A stretch of 64,000 nt of DNA from Allomuricauda sp. NBRC 101325 (GCF_030268205.1 NZ_BSQF01000002.1:868001-932000); one strand, 5' to 3'. Counted from the first letter of the stretch, positions 1 to 9,276 are shown. Notes: generated from the letters alone by a model not told the origin. Numbers and translations: made by a program.

Positions 1-56
1 GATTTGCAGGATAGAAAAAGTGCTAAAAGTCCAAGAATAGTAATTCCCTTAACCAT
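1..56 (-). CDS. Lipoprotein, N-terminal fragment (cut by window edge)
   Basis: Reading the minus strand from an ATG at 56 gives MVKGITILGLLALFLSCK, a short lipoprotein signal peptide with a lipobox-like LSC just before the window ends. The rest of the gene lies outside. It follows the Acr3 gene on the same strand after about 70 bp, so it may be the last gene of the arsenic cluster, but its function cannot be read from 18 residues. Confidence 0.6.
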   Translation of the reverse strand, partial: MVKGITILGLLALFLSCK

Positions 57-128
57 GATAATTTTAGTTTGTTTAAAATTTTTGTGCGGTTGAAGTTACT
101 AAACTCTACGATTTTTTAAAATGAAGTT

Positions 129-1187
129 TTATCCTTGAGCTTCTACTTTTTTTGGAGTGAAATATTTTTTCCGAAGCCAAAATGAAACTTTGACCAATAG
201 AATCAGAGCGGGAACTTCTACCAATGGCCCAATAACCCCTGCAAAGGCTTGCCCTGAATTCAATCCAAATACGGCAATAGCAACGGCAATGGCCAACTCA
301 AAGTTGTTTCCAGCAGCAGTGAATGCCACCGAAGCCGTTTTGTCATATTCCGCACCCATGGCTTTGGTTGTAAAAAATCCTATGATGAACATTAGTGCAA
401 AATACACAAGTAGGGGAACGGCAATGATCAATACATCCATTGGGATTTCCACAATCAATTCGCCCTTCAAGGAAAACATGATGATGATGGTAAACAAAAG
501 CGCAATCAATGTGATAGGAGAAATGGCAGGTATAAATTTTTGCTTGTACCAATCCTCTCCTTTAAATTTTACCAAAATTTGACGGCTCAGAATTCCCATT
601 AAAAAGGGGATTCCAAGATAAATGGCCACACTTTCGGCAATGGTTCCAATTGAAATGTCCACAATGGCTCCCTCAAACCCAAAATAGGGAGGAAGCAGCG
701 TAATGAACAGCCAAGCGTAAAAACTGTAAGCGAAAACCTGAAAAATACTGTTCAACGCGACCAAACCAGCGCCGTATTCACTGCTGCCCTCGGCCAAATC
801 GTTCCACACCAATACCATGGCAATACATCGAGCTAATCCAATCAAAATCAATCCCACCATATATTCTGGGTAATCCCGAAGAAATATAATGGCTAGGATA
901 AACATTAAAATTGGTCCCAAAATCCAGTTCAAAACAAGTGAAATGGTCAAAATTTTGGTGTTTTTAAACACTTTGGGGAGTAGAGCATATTTAACCTTTG
1001 CCAAAGGAGGATACATCATCAAAATAAGTCCAATGGCAATCGGAATGTTTGTAGACCCGCTGCTAAAAGAATTCACGAAATCGGGAAATCTTGGAAAAAA
1101 GTATCCAATACTTACTCCTACGACCATTGCTACAAAAATCCAAAGAGTGAGGTTTTTGTCTAAAAAACTTAATTTTTTCTGGCCCAT
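129..1187 (-). CDS. acr3: Acr3-family arsenite efflux permease
   Basis: A 352-residue polytopic inner-membrane protein with about ten hydrophobic segments, the usual size for the bile-acid/arsenite (BART) superfamily. The segment [14 protein letters not shown] near residue 120 matches the Acr3 signature and includes the conserved cysteine needed for arsenite transport; a second conserved stretch, [15 protein letters not shown], lies near residue 291. It would export As(III) made by the reductase encoded one base upstream (its start is at 1187, the neighbour's stop at 1189). The order arsR, DUF6428, reductase, acr3 is a normal flavobacterial arsenic operon. The family call is secure; the metalloid specificity is inferred from motif and context. 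Confidence 0.93.
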   Translation of the reverse strand: MGQKKLSFLDKNLTLWIFVAMVVGVSIGYFFPRFPDFVNSFSSGSTNIPIAIGLILMMYPPLAKVKYALLPKVFKNTKILTISLVLNWILGPILMFILAIIFLRDYPEYMVGLILIGLARCIAMVLVWNDLAEGSSEYGAGLVALNSIFQVFAYSFYAWLFITLLPPYFGFEGAIVDISIGTIAESVAIYLGIPFLMGILSRQILVKFKGEDWYKQKFIPAISPITLIALLFTIIIMFSLKGELIVEIPMDVLIIAVPLLVYFALMFIIGFFTTKAMGAEYDKTASVAFTAAGNNFELAIAVAIAVFGLNSGQAFAGVIGPLVEVPALILLVKVSFWLRKKYFTPKKVEAQG

Positions 1188-1188
1188 T

Positions 1189-1803
1189 TTACTTTAATTG
1201 AGAAAAAACATAAAACATTTCGGTTGCTATTTGTTGGCTTCGCTCACTGTATTTTTCGGCTTGTAGAGGTGAGTTGTCAAAAGCTTTTGGGTCTTCATAA
1301 GTAATGGGTATTCGTTTTTCGGCACCAGGAACAAAAGGACACCCCTCATCGGCCTGCGAACAGGTCATGATGGCGGCAAAATCAGATTTTGGATTGAAAT
1401 CATCATCCATTCGCTTGGAAAAACAGATCACAGGATGTTCATTTTCCGAAAACTTGATGCCGTACACAGGATTTTTGTCATCAGAAAGCATATTTACCTC
1501 GAAACCTGTGTTGGCCAAAGTCGAAGCCACCATTGGAAATAGGGCAGTAGCTTCCGTGCCTCCAGAATAGCAGCTCACATTTTTTATGTCAAAATAATGT
1601 GCCATGGTCTGCGCCCAAATCTGCGACAAATGGCTGCGTCTGGAGTTGTGGGTACAGATAAAATTGAGTCGAATCGAATCTTTTTTATCCATCTTTTCCT
1701 GTATATACTCCACAAGTGGAGCTAAGATTTGTTCTCTATCCTTGGAAATTGTTTGTGCATCCAGATTTGAAATAAAATCGTTCAACACTGCGTAATGTGA
1801 CAT
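1189..1803 (-). CDS. Arsenate reductase-like low-molecular-weight protein tyrosine phosphatase
   Basis: 204 residues of the low-Mr phosphatase fold. The P-loop CTHNSRRS near residue 50 corresponds to CX5R(S), with Cys as nucleophile. A further cysteine pair in the C-terminal half ([12 protein letters not shown]) could take part in the thiol relay used by thioredoxin-coupled arsenate reductases. A helical stretch of about 40 residues precedes the catalytic domain, as is common for Bacteroidota homologues. It abuts the Acr3 gene and follows arsR and DUF6428 genes, so reduction of arsenate to arsenite is the likely role. A pure phosphatase role cannot be excluded from sequence. Confidence 0.85.
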   Translation of the reverse strand: MSHYAVLNDFISNLDAQTISKDREQILAPLVEYIQEKMDKKDSIRLNFICTHNSRRSHLSQIWAQTMAHYFDIKNVSCYSGGTEATALFPMVASTLANTGFEVNMLSDDKNPVYGIKFSENEHPVICFSKRMDDDFNPKSDFAAIMTCSQADEGCPFVPGAEKRIPITYEDPKAFDNSPLQAEKYSERSQQIATEMFYVFSQLK

Positions 1804-1815
1804 AAGTTTTGAATT

Positions 1816-2280
1816 TTAGCAACAACCACTTCCTGGAACACACCCAGAATTTTGAAGTTCAGAAAGTTTTACTTTTGGTTTTGCGGCGGGAACTCCGCAT
1901 TTATCCCTTGCCAAGCAATCCGTTTCTTTGGATGTCAGCAAAAAGTTTTTCCCATCAAAATCCAAAGCAAATTTCTCAATGGTCTGCCCTTGATACTCTA
2001 CTTCAACCTCTAGGTCTCCTATTCCTAAAGTTTTTTGGGATAGCTCAATAATATGCACCAATTTCTCGGGATGAAGCCTATGATCATAATCGTCTGCGTT
2101 CCAAAGTTGAAAGTTGACCACCTCCTCGTTGCGAACGGTACCACCACAATCGATAAAATGCTTTGTGATTTTGCCGACTTCGGTAACGTGAAAATGATTG
2201 GGCACCAAATCCCCGTTTGGCAATTGGAATGCTATGGTGTCCAATTGGGCCAATGTTGATTTAACTTCTTCTAATTTCAT
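1816..2280 (-). CDS. DUF6428 family protein of arsenic operon
   Basis: A 154-residue soluble protein without signal peptide or membrane segment. It starts with a helix and then HFHVTEVGKITKHFIDCGG, which I recognise as the DUF6428 family found next to arsR and arsenate reductase in Bacteroidota. The tail is cysteine-rich (CLARDKCGVP, then CVPGSGCC at the very end), which suggests soft-metal or As(III) binding. The molecular function is not known. A probable ArsR site lies 19 bp upstream of the start, so expression is likely arsenite-inducible, possibly from its own promoter. Confidence 0.75.
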   Translation of the reverse strand: MKLEEVKSTLAQLDTIAFQLPNGDLVPNHFHVTEVGKITKHFIDCGGTVRNEEVVNFQLWNADDYDHRLHPEKLVHIIELSQKTLGIGDLEVEVEYQGQTIEKFALDFDGKNFLLTSKETDCLARDKCGVPAAKPKVKLSELQNSGCVPGSGCC

Positions 2281-2298
2281 ATCTCTATATTTATTGTG

Positions 2299-2313
2299 AT
2301 ATTGCGATTAATA
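2299..2313. promoter_or_regulatory. Probable ArsR operator, internal copy
   Basis: ATATTGCGATTAATA lies between arsR and the DUF6428 gene. It matches the sequence upstream of arsR at 14 of 15 positions. Two near-identical elements upstream of the first two genes of an arsenic cluster are best explained as ArsR binding sites. Confidence 0.5.
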
Positions 2314-2326
2314 AATTCAAATTTTT

Positions 2327-2656
2327 TTAGCAGCAATCCTTATGTAATAGGTCTTGATCAAGAAAGTCAGCCATTACCGCTTTCATTTTCTTCCAATTAT
2401 CGGCGTCAATGCAGTAACAGACACTGGTGCCCTCAACATTGCCTTTGATCAATCCCAAAAGCTTTAATTCCTTTAAATGTTGGGAGATAGTAGGTTGTGC
2501 CAAACCGATTTCATCCACTAAATCCCCACAAACACAGGCATTCAGCTTAAACAAATACTGAAGAATAGCAACACGGGCAGGGTGTCCGAACACCTTTGCA
2601 TATTGCGCAATCTCATTTTGCTTATCTGTAAATATTTCAGTTTTGGCTAAGCCCAT
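2327..2656 (-). CDS. arsR: ArsR/SmtB-family metalloregulator
   Basis: A 109-residue winged-helix repressor. GHPARVAILQYLF near residue 25, the recognition helix region LAQPTISQHLKELKLLGLI and a beta-wing ending in SVCYCID are typical of ArsR. The metal loop is ACVCGDLV near residue 41, corresponding to the ELCVCDL box of arsenite sensors, and a further CC ends the protein. It is the first gene of the minus-strand arsenic cluster; a palindromic site just before it suggests autorepression. Confidence 0.92.
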   Translation of the reverse strand: MGLAKTEIFTDKQNEIAQYAKVFGHPARVAILQYLFKLNACVCGDLVDEIGLAQPTISQHLKELKLLGLIKGNVEGTSVCYCIDADNWKKMKAVMADFLDQDLLHKDCC

Positions 2657-2670
2657 CGTTTTTATTTGTT

Positions 2671-2693
2671 TATTGCAATATTACGATTAATAT
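2671..2693. promoter_or_regulatory. Probable ArsR operator upstream of arsR
   Basis: The core ATATTACGATTAATAT (2678-2693) lies about 20 bp upstream of the arsR start and recurs almost unchanged before the DUF6428 gene. With the preceding TATTGCA it forms an imperfect dyad of the ArsR type. This is inferred from duplication and position. Confidence 0.55.
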
Positions 2694-2789
2694 GTTCGTG
2701 GCCCAAGAATTTGTTGTTTTTATTTCTCAATGGTTTGAAAAACATAAGTCAAGACGGAAAGAATTTTATAAATTGCGTTATGCAACCGT

Positions 2790-3962
2790 GTGCACAACGA
2801 TACTGATTTGCCTTTAGAAGAAAAGATATACTTGGATTATAATGCCACCACACCCACCGACCCAAAGGTAGTGGAGGCCATGCTGCCGTATTTTACCCAA
2901 AATTTCGGTAATGCAAGCAGTGACCATTCATTTGGTTGGTATGCAGAAGATGCGGTGGAAACTGCTAGAGGTCAAGTTGCCCAACTGGTAAATTGTAGAA
3001 CCGCCGAGTTAACTTTTACTTCTGGGGCTACGGAAGCCGCCAATTTGGCCTTATTCGGATTTTGTAAAAGAAATAAAGATAAAGGAAACCACATTATTTC
3101 TTGTAAAACAGAGCATAAAGCTGTGCTTGAAACTTTGGAAGCCTTGGAGTCTGATGGTTTTGAAGTAACTTATTTATATGTTGACCAGCAGGGGAATATT
3201 GATTTGAATGTGTTTGAAAACTCGATAAAACCATCCACTATTTTGGTTTCCTTGATGTTGGCCAACAATGAAACGGGCTTGATTCATCCAATAAAAACCA
3301 TAGTTGAAATTGCACATTCCAAAAATGTTCCTGTGATGTCCGACATTACGCAGGCCGTGGGGAAAATTCCAGTTGATGTTCAAGATTTAGGATTGGATAT
3401 CGCCATTTTTTCATCACACAAACTCTATGGCCCTAAAGGGGTTGGCGGACTTTATTTAAATAAGAGCAAAAATATTTCCATAGATAAACATCTTTTTGGG
3501 GGAGGCCATGAAAAAGGTGTCCGACCAGGTACTTTAAATGTTCCTGGGATTGTTGGTTTTGGTGCAGCATGTAAAATAGCGCAGCAAGTCCTGGAGGAAA
3601 ACCAACAAAAAATTAAAACCCTTCAAATCCAATTGGAGGAAAAGCTTTTGGAACTAGAAGGAGTAAAAATCAATTGCCAAAATGAAAATCGTTTGCCCAA
3701 TACCACAAACGTATCTTTCAAAGGCGTTGATGGCTCTAAACTGCTTCGTTATTTGAAAAACTTGGCCGTTTCACGAGGTTCCGCCTGCACGGCAAATCAA
3801 GTTAATCCATCCCATGTGTTGAAGGCAATGGGAGTTGAAGATGAGCTTGCATTGGCAAGTTTACGTATCAGTACGGGGCGAAATACAACTTCTGAGGACA
3901 TAGATAATGTAGTTTCCCAAATCAAAAAAGCTGTCAACCAATTAAAAACGATTACGGTATGA
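2790..3962 (+). CDS. Cysteine desulfurase (NifS/IscS-like), first gene of Moco operon
   Basis: 390 residues, class V PLP aminotransferase fold. Visible are YLDYNATTPTDP at the N-terminus, the His-containing CKTEHKAVLETL, the PLP lysine in SSHKLYGPKG near residue 210 and the mobile-loop cysteine in SRGSACTAN near residue 330. It would take sulfur from cysteine as a persulfide. The GTG start at 2790 is the only start that keeps the whole N-terminal motif. Its stop overlaps the xdhC start by ATGA, tying it to the molybdenum cofactor operon. It may supply sulfur to MoaD (through MoeB-rhodanese) or the terminal sulfur of Moco for a xanthine-dehydrogenase-type enzyme. A general Fe-S role is less likely from context. 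Confidence 0.88.
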   Translation: MHNDTDLPLEEKIYLDYNATTPTDPKVVEAMLPYFTQNFGNASSDHSFGWYAEDAVETARGQVAQLVNCRTAELTFTSGATEAANLALFGFCKRNKDKGNHIISCKTEHKAVLETLEALESDGFEVTYLYVDQQGNIDLNVFENSIKPSTILVSLMLANNETGLIHPIKTIVEIAHSKNVPVMSDITQAVGKIPVDVQDLGLDIAIFSSHKLYGPKGVGGLYLNKSKNISIDKHLFGGGHEKGVRPGTLNVPGIVGFGAACKIAQQVLEENQQKIKTLQIQLEEKLLELEGVKINCQNENRLPNTTNVSFKGVDGSKLLRYLKNLAVSRGSACTANQVNPSHVLKAMGVEDELALASLRISTGRNTTSEDIDNVVSQIKKAVNQLKTITV

Positions 3963-5113
3963 GGGAGTTGGATGTCATCATAGCGCAATATCAAGAGTTG
4001 AAAACGCAGGGCATTCGCTGTGTTTTGGCTACCGTTGTCCATGTTGATGGTTCATCCTACCGTCGAGCAGGTGCACGCATGTTGGTGGATGAATTTGGAA
4101 ATATCATCGGCGCCATAAGTGGAGGCTGCTTGGAAGGGGATGCCCTCAGAAAGGCACTTTTTGCGTTGGACCAACAGGAAAACAAGCTTGTTACTTACGA
4201 TACTAGTGATGAGGATGACGCGGTAATAGGTACTCAATTGGGCTGTAATGGAATCATTCAAGTGCTCTTTGAACCAATTGATTATAACGATGGAAATAAT
4301 CCTTGCGAACTATTGAGAACTGTTACTGCCCAAGAGGTTCCAATGGCGGTTTCGGTGGTTTTTGACTTGGATAAATCCCAACAGCAATTGGGAACTGTTT
4401 TGGTTTCTGATGAAAATAATGTTGTTTTTGGCAATAACACTCCCAATGAATTAAATAAAGCTTTGCTTTTTAAAGGTAAGGAGGCCATTGATGATGGCAG
4501 TTCTTGTTTTGCAGAGCTAGCGACTGAAGAAAAAACCTATTTTGTCTTTATACAATTACATCAACCTCCTGTGAAATTGGTTTTGGTAGGAGCGGGGAAT
4601 GATGCTCAGATTTTGACTCAACAAGCCGAATTGTTGGGCTGGAAGGTAACCGTGTCCGACGGACGTCCCACACACGCCAACAAAGAACGGTTTGTGGGGA
4701 CTTGTCAAATTATTGTGACCAAGCCAGAAGAAACCTTAAAGAACATAACTATTGATCAACGCACCTGTTTTGTGTTGATGAGTCATAATTATAATTATGA
4801 TCTAGCGGTATTAAAACTATTGCTGGGGAATTCTGAGATACCTTACATAGGTATTTTGGGGCCTTTGAAAAAATATGAACGCATGCTCAACGAGCTTGCG
4901 GATGAAGGAATTGAAGTTTCAAAAGAAGATTTAGCAAAGATTCATGCACCCGTAGGATTGGAAATTGGGGCAGAGACCCCAGCCGAAATCGGATTATCCG
5001 TTTTGGCAGAGATACAAAGTGTACTGACCAACAAAGGAGCTCGACCTTTAAAGCAGAAAACCGAACCGATTCACGATATAGACCAAAATCAATTTCAAAA
5101 AATAACCCTATGA
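3959..5113 (+). CDS. xdhC: XdhC/CoxI-family Moco insertion chaperone
   Basis: 384 residues in the two-part layout of XdhC: an N-terminal CoxI domain (VDGSSYRRAGARMLVDEFG, then AISGGCLEGD with the conserved Cys, residues about 30-65) and a C-terminal Rossmann-like domain beginning LVLVGAGNDAQIL near residue 208. Family members bind Moco, help its sulfuration and pass it to xanthine dehydrogenase-type enzymes. Gene order (cysteine desulfurase before, nucleotidyltransferase after, both with ATGA overlaps) fits that job. No molybdoenzyme structural gene is in this window, so the client lies elsewhere. Confidence 0.9.
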   Translation: MRELDVIIAQYQELKTQGIRCVLATVVHVDGSSYRRAGARMLVDEFGNIIGAISGGCLEGDALRKALFALDQQENKLVTYDTSDEDDAVIGTQLGCNGIIQVLFEPIDYNDGNNPCELLRTVTAQEVPMAVSVVFDLDKSQQQLGTVLVSDENNVVFGNNTPNELNKALLFKGKEAIDDGSSCFAELATEEKTYFVFIQLHQPPVKLVLVGAGNDAQILTQQAELLGWKVTVSDGRPTHANKERFVGTCQIIVTKPEETLKNITIDQRTCFVLMSHNYNYDLAVLKLLLGNSEIPYIGILGPLKKYERMLNELADEGIEVSKEDLAKIHAPVGLEIGAETPAEIGLSVLAEIQSVLTNKGARPLKQKTEPIHDIDQNQFQKITL

Positions 5114-5715
5114 GTTCAGTGGAAAACATAGCAGTGGTTGTTTTGGCGGCGGGTGGCTCTACCCGTTTGGGGCGTCCAAAGCAGTTGGTGGAGTTCAAAG
5201 GGAAAACACTTTTGGAACACACAATGCAAGAAGTAATTGGGTTGGGTTTCCAGACCAAGATTTTGGTTTTGGGGTCTAAGAATGAAGAAATTCAGGATAA
5301 AATCGATTCCAACGGCTTTAAAGTGGTCATTAATCCCAATTGGGAGCAGGGAATGGCATCCAGCATCAAGATTGGGTTAGAGGCTGCGATTACGGAAGAG
5401 GAAGAATTGGATCATGTATTGTTTCTGGTGTCCGACCAACCCTTTTTGGAGCGTGAAAATCTAATAAAGTTGGTGCAGACCCAGCTAAGGGAAAACCCAA
5501 AAGCAACCTATTCCCAATATGGAGAAAATATTGGAGTGCCCGCCATTTTTGGTAAGGAAGCATTTCCATTGTTGTTGAAGTTGAAAGGAGATGATGGAGC
5601 CAAAAAGCTGATATACTTGGAAGATTTTAAGTTTTGTACCGAAACATTTAAAAAAGGTGGGTTCGACGTGGATACCGAAGAAGATGTGCAGCAACTAAAG
5701 CAAATGGAAGTATGA
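5110..5715 (+). CDS. MobA/MocA-like molybdopterin nucleotidyltransferase
   Basis: 201 residues with a GT-A type nucleotidyltransferase fold. The nucleotide-binding loop VVVLAAGGSTRLGRPKQLV occupies residues 9-27, and VSDQPFLERENL near residue 107 carries the metal aspartate. The loop is closer to MocA (CTP:molybdopterin cytidylyltransferase), which pairs with XdhC-type systems, than to MobA, but GTP versus CTP preference cannot be fixed by eye. It overlaps its neighbours by ATGA on both sides. Confidence 0.85.
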   Translation: MSSVENIAVVVLAAGGSTRLGRPKQLVEFKGKTLLEHTMQEVIGLGFQTKILVLGSKNEEIQDKIDSNGFKVVINPNWEQGMASSIKIGLEAAITEEEELDHVLFLVSDQPFLERENLIKLVQTQLRENPKATYSQYGENIGVPAIFGKEAFPLLLKLKGDDGAKKLIYLEDFKFCTETFKKGGFDVDTEEDVQQLKQMEV

Positions 5716-5948
5716 CAGTAACTATAAAATATTTTGGTTTGGTGGCCGAGGCAGCCGAAAAGTTTGAAGAGATTTTGGAACTCAATGGAGCGCTTACCGC
5801 TTCGGAATTGAAAACCCAATGCTTGAACAGTTTGAACATAGCGGACAAGGATTCCGTACAGATTGCCGTAAACCAAAATTTGGACGATAAAATAACCCTT
5901 AAAGATGGGGACGAAGTAGCCTTATTACCACCATTCGCAGGAGGATGA
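5712..5948 (+). CDS. moaD: Molybdopterin synthase small subunit MoaD
   Basis: A 78-residue ubiquitin-fold sulfur carrier that ends in LLPPFAGG. The C-terminal Gly-Gly is the site of adenylation and thiocarboxylation. Length and ending are canonical for MoaD. The next gene encodes the activating enzyme MoeB and starts inside the moaD stop (ATGA); MoaE follows MoeB. Confidence 0.92.
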   Translation: MTVTIKYFGLVAEAAEKFEEILELNGALTASELKTQCLNSLNIADKDSVQIAVNQNLDDKITLKDGDEVALLPPFAGG

Positions 5949-6958
5949 GCAGATACGACAGACAAATAAAACTCCAGGAAGTTGGACTGGATGGTCAGGT
6001 AAAACTTCGCAATGCCAAAGTATTGATAGTTGGTGTTGGGGGATTGGGCTGCCCTGCTGCCATGTATTTGGCAGGCGCAGGAGTCGGTAAAATTGGGTTG
6101 ATGGACCATGATATGGTAGATGTTTCCAATTTGCACAGACAAGTACTGTTTCTAGAATCGGATGTTGGAAGGTCTAAGGCTGTTGCTGCAAAGCAACGAT
6201 TGGAAAAACAGAATAGTGATGTGCAATTTTCAGTGTATGATGAGCCGTTGACCGTTGACAATGCCGAAAACATCATCCAGCAATACGATGTTGTTTTGGA
6301 TGGCACAGACAATTTTGAAACCAAATACCTAATTAACGATGCCTGTATATTGGCGAATAAACCTTGGGTTTTTGCCTCCATTTATAAAAATGAGGGGCAA
6401 TTATCGGTATTCAATTATAAAAATGGTCCTACCTACCGCTGTGTGTTCCCAAAAAGCACGCGACAGAACATCAGTTGTGAGGCCACGGGCGTATTGGGTG
6501 TATTACCGGGAATTCTCGGAACGCTGCAAGCAGCTGAGGTCCTTAAAATTGTGTTGGGGGCGGGCGAGGTACTTTCAGGCAAGCTTAAGTTGATCAACAT
6601 GATGCAAGCCAGTGAGCAAACCATCAAAATAAACAAGCGCCACGAAGAAATTGAAAAAATACGCAAGCATGGGATAGCTCCCGTTTATATTGATTGCGAT
6701 TTAAAAGATAAGGAACATTGGTATCTCGATGTGCGTGAAGTATACGAACAACCCAAGCCGAAAGGCAAAAAAGTGTTGAGTATTCCCATGGGCGATTTAA
6801 CATCACGATACCAAGAAATACCGAACAATCAGGACGTTTTTGTGTTCTGTCAATCTGGAAAGCGAAGCAAGAATGCAATTGAAATCCTTAAAAATGAATT
6901 TGGCTTCCACAACTTAAAAAATGTGGAAGGCGGCATAGAAACAATTATTGATGGATAA
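5945..6958 (+). CDS. moeB: MoeB-like adenylyltransferase with C-terminal rhodanese domain
   Basis: 337 residues. The N-terminal E1-like ThiF/MoeB domain shows SRYDRQIKL, the nucleotide loop VLIVGVGGLGCPAAMYLAGA, the DGTDNFETKYLIND segment and the single CysXX region YRCVFPK. From about residue 240 a rhodanese domain follows (YLDVREVYEQ and the active-site loop VFCQSGKRSKNAIE, Cys near residue 302). This couples activation of the MoaD C-terminus with sulfur delivery. The ThiF-type CxxC zinc pairs are not obvious, so zinc binding is uncertain. It overlaps moaD and moaE. Confidence 0.88.
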   Translation: MSRYDRQIKLQEVGLDGQVKLRNAKVLIVGVGGLGCPAAMYLAGAGVGKIGLMDHDMVDVSNLHRQVLFLESDVGRSKAVAAKQRLEKQNSDVQFSVYDEPLTVDNAENIIQQYDVVLDGTDNFETKYLINDACILANKPWVFASIYKNEGQLSVFNYKNGPTYRCVFPKSTRQNISCEATGVLGVLPGILGTLQAAEVLKIVLGAGEVLSGKLKLINMMQASEQTIKINKRHEEIEKIRKHGIAPVYIDCDLKDKEHWYLDVREVYEQPKPKGKKVLSIPMGDLTSRYQEIPNNQDVFVFCQSGKRSKNAIEILKNEFGFHNLKNVEGGIETIIDG

Positions 6959-7394
6959 AAGGAAACCTAAAAAGGTGTTTGTACAAGGAGCGATTCCTCC
7001 CGAAAAAATAGCAACTTCGGTGGCCAACCACCAAAGCAAGACCGATATTGGCGCACACAGTATTTTTTTGGGACAGATCAGGGCTGACGAAGTGGACGGA
7101 AAAACCGTAACCGCGATAGACTATACAGCCTATGAGGAAATGGCGGAAAAAGTGTTCCATGAAATTCGCGAAGCAACCTTTGTCAAGTTCGACATTACCT
7201 GTGCCCATGTGTACCATAGTTTGGGAAAGGTCAATGTTGGGGAGTTGTGCCTTTTCGTATTCACATCATCGGCACACAGAAGGATAGCCATAGAGGCCAC
7301 CAACTTTTTGGTCGAGGAAATAAAGGCCAAAGTTCCTGTGTTTGGTAAAGAGATTTTTGAGGACGAAACCCATCAATGGAAAGTAAACAAGTAA
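6948..7394 (+). CDS. moaE: Molybdopterin synthase catalytic subunit MoaE
   Basis: 148 residues with the MoaE fold motifs IGAHSIFLGQIRADEVDG, YEEMAEK, HSLGKVNVGE and SSAHRRIA, and the active-site lysine region VEEIKAKVPVFGKEIFED. With MoaD it transfers two sulfurs to cyclic pyranopterin monophosphate. It overlaps the moeB end by 11 bp and is followed without gap by the moaCB fusion. Confidence 0.93.
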   Translation: MMDKRKPKKVFVQGAIPPEKIATSVANHQSKTDIGAHSIFLGQIRADEVDGKTVTAIDYTAYEEMAEKVFHEIREATFVKFDITCAHVYHSLGKVNVGELCLFVFTSSAHRRIAIEATNFLVEEIKAKVPVFGKEIFEDETHQWKVNK

Positions 7395-8291
7395 ATGGTA
7401 GATATAACTCATAAAGTGACCAGCTTACGGGAGGCAACTGCAGAAGCCATCGTAAAAACGAGCAGTCAGGCAACAATTGATGCTATACAAAATAATGAAG
7501 TTCCTAAAGGGAATGTCTTTGAAATGGCCAAGGCCGCTGGATTGTTGGGTGTTAAAAAAACGCCAGACCTGTTGCCTGATTGTCATCCGTTGCCGATCGA
7601 ATACACGGGCATCGATTATGAAATTGATGGATTGGACATCACCATTTCGATGACGGTTAAGACCATTTACAAAACCGGCGTAGAGGTAGAGGCGATGCAT
7701 GGGGCAAGTGTCGTGGCCCTCACCATGTATGATATGCTAAAACCGATTGACAAAAATGTGGAAATCGGCACCATCCGGTTGAAATCGAAAAAAGGAGGGA
7801 AATCCTCTTATAAAATCAATTCAGAAGGGTTGACTGCCGATGTTATTGTTTGCTCTGATACCATTTCCAATGGAAAAGGAGAGGACAAAGCAGGCGAAGC
7901 TATTATCGAAAAATTGCAGGCTTTGGGGATTACATCCCAAAAAAGCATCATTCCCGATGAGGCTGAGGAAATCATCAATAAAGTGGAAAACACGACTGCG
8001 GACCTGCTGATTTTTGCGGGAGGAACAGGCGTTGGGCCTCGAGATGTCACCCCACAGACCTTGGAGCCCTTGTTGGACATCAAGCTAAAAGGAGTAGAAG
8101 AACAAATGCGTAGCTACGGGCAAAATCGAATGCCATATGCGATGTTCTCGCGGTCCATCGCGGGTATCAAAGATGGTAAGTTGATATTGGCATTGCCGGG
8201 CTCTACCAAAGGAGCAGCAGAATCCATGGATGCGATTTTCCCGCACGTGCTGCATGCATTTAAAGTGATAGAAGGAAAAAGACATGATTGA
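7395..8291 (+). CDS. moaCB: Bifunctional MoaC-MoaB fusion
   Basis: 298 residues made of two Moco enzymes. Residues 1 to about 150 are MoaC (VDITHKVTSLREATAEA, LLPDCHPLPI, and VEVEAMHGASVVALTMYD), which forms cPMP with MoaA. Residues about 155-298 are MoaB/MogA (VIVCSDTISNGKGEDKAG, FAGGTGVGPRDVTPQTLEP and ALPGSTKGAAES), which adenylates molybdopterin. Both halves keep their signature residues, so both activities are expected. Such fusions occur in Bacteroidota. The start is exactly one base after the moaE stop, and the end overlaps moaA by 8 bp. Confidence 0.92.
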   Translation: MVDITHKVTSLREATAEAIVKTSSQATIDAIQNNEVPKGNVFEMAKAAGLLGVKKTPDLLPDCHPLPIEYTGIDYEIDGLDITISMTVKTIYKTGVEVEAMHGASVVALTMYDMLKPIDKNVEIGTIRLKSKKGGKSSYKINSEGLTADVIVCSDTISNGKGEDKAGEAIIEKLQALGITSQKSIIPDEAEEIINKVENTTADLLIFAGGTGVGPRDVTPQTLEPLLDIKLKGVEEQMRSYGQNRMPYAMFSRSIAGIKDGKLILALPGSTKGAAESMDAIFPHVLHAFKVIEGKRHD

Positions 8292-9276
8292 CAATAAACC
8301 ACAAATAATAGACAATTTCGGTAGGCCACATACCTATCTCCGAATTTCATTGACAGATCGATGCAATCTACGCTGCTTTTACTGTATGCCAGAAGAGGGT
8401 ATTGAGTTGATGGAAAAACCAAGCATCATGACCTTGGAAGAAATCATAGAGATGACACGAACATTTCGTGATTTGGGTGTAGATACCGTTCGGTTGACTG
8501 GAGGTGAACCTTTGGTTCGGAAGAATTTCGGCTTTTTGGCCGAAGAGTTGGCCAAATTGGGCGTGACCTTAAAATTGACAACCAACGGAATTGTCCTTGA
8601 TAAATATTTGGACCTGTTCGATAAAATAGGATTGCGTAAAATCAATTTTAGTTTGGATACCTTGGATAAAGCCAAATCCATTTTCATAACCAAGCGGGAT
8701 TACTACGAGCGCATTATGCGCAATCTCGAAATGGCGCTCGATATGGACATGCAGATCAAACTAAACGTAGTACTGATCAAAGGAGTTAACGACAATGAGA
8801 TCAACGATTTTATTGCGCTGACCCAACATAAAGATTTAAGTATCAAATTTATTGAGTTTATGCCGTTCAAGGGCAACAAATGGGATTGGAGCAAAGGGGT
8901 TTCCAAAGAAGAAATTTTGCAAACCATTGGAGATAAGTTTGGAGAAATAGAGACCTTGAACAATCCAAAACACAGTACGTCCACCAATTTTAAAGTAAAA
9001 GGCCATAAAGGCAGTTTTGGAATCGTGAGTACTATTACCAATCCGTTTTGTGATGATTGCAACCGTATTCGTTTGACCGCAGACGGTAAAATGAAAAATT
9101 GCTTGTTCGCCACTTCCGAAACCGATTTGTTGACATCACTTCGGAATGGAGAAAAAATTGAGAATACCATTTTGGAGGCCATCAAGTCTAAAAAACACTC
9201 TAGAGATGGTATGGAGCTGAAAATGGACGCCGAACACTACGAACGAAACCGATCAATGATTTCAATAGGAGGTTAA
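8284..9276 (+). CDS. moaA: GTP 3',8-cyclase MoaA (radical SAM)
   Basis: 330 residues. The N-terminal radical SAM cluster motif is DRCNLRCFYCMPEEG (CX3CX2C, near residues 28-35). VRLTGGEPLVRKNF binds SAM. The second 4Fe-4S cluster is NPFCDDCNRIRLTADGKMKN followed by a third Cys. The protein ends in SIGG, the conserved double-glycine tail inserted in the active site. It catalyses the first step of Moco synthesis with MoaC. The stop overlaps the moeA start (TAATG). Confidence 0.95.
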   Translation: MIDNKPQIIDNFGRPHTYLRISLTDRCNLRCFYCMPEEGIELMEKPSIMTLEEIIEMTRTFRDLGVDTVRLTGGEPLVRKNFGFLAEELAKLGVTLKLTTNGIVLDKYLDLFDKIGLRKINFSLDTLDKAKSIFITKRDYYERIMRNLEMALDMDMQIKLNVVLIKGVNDNEINDFIALTQHKDLSIKFIEFMPFKGNKWDWSKGVSKEEILQTIGDKFGEIETLNNPKHSTSTNFKVKGHKGSFGIVSTITNPFCDDCNRIRLTADGKMKNCLFATSETDLLTSLRNGEKIENTILEAIKSKKHSRDGMELKMDAEHYERNRSMISIGG

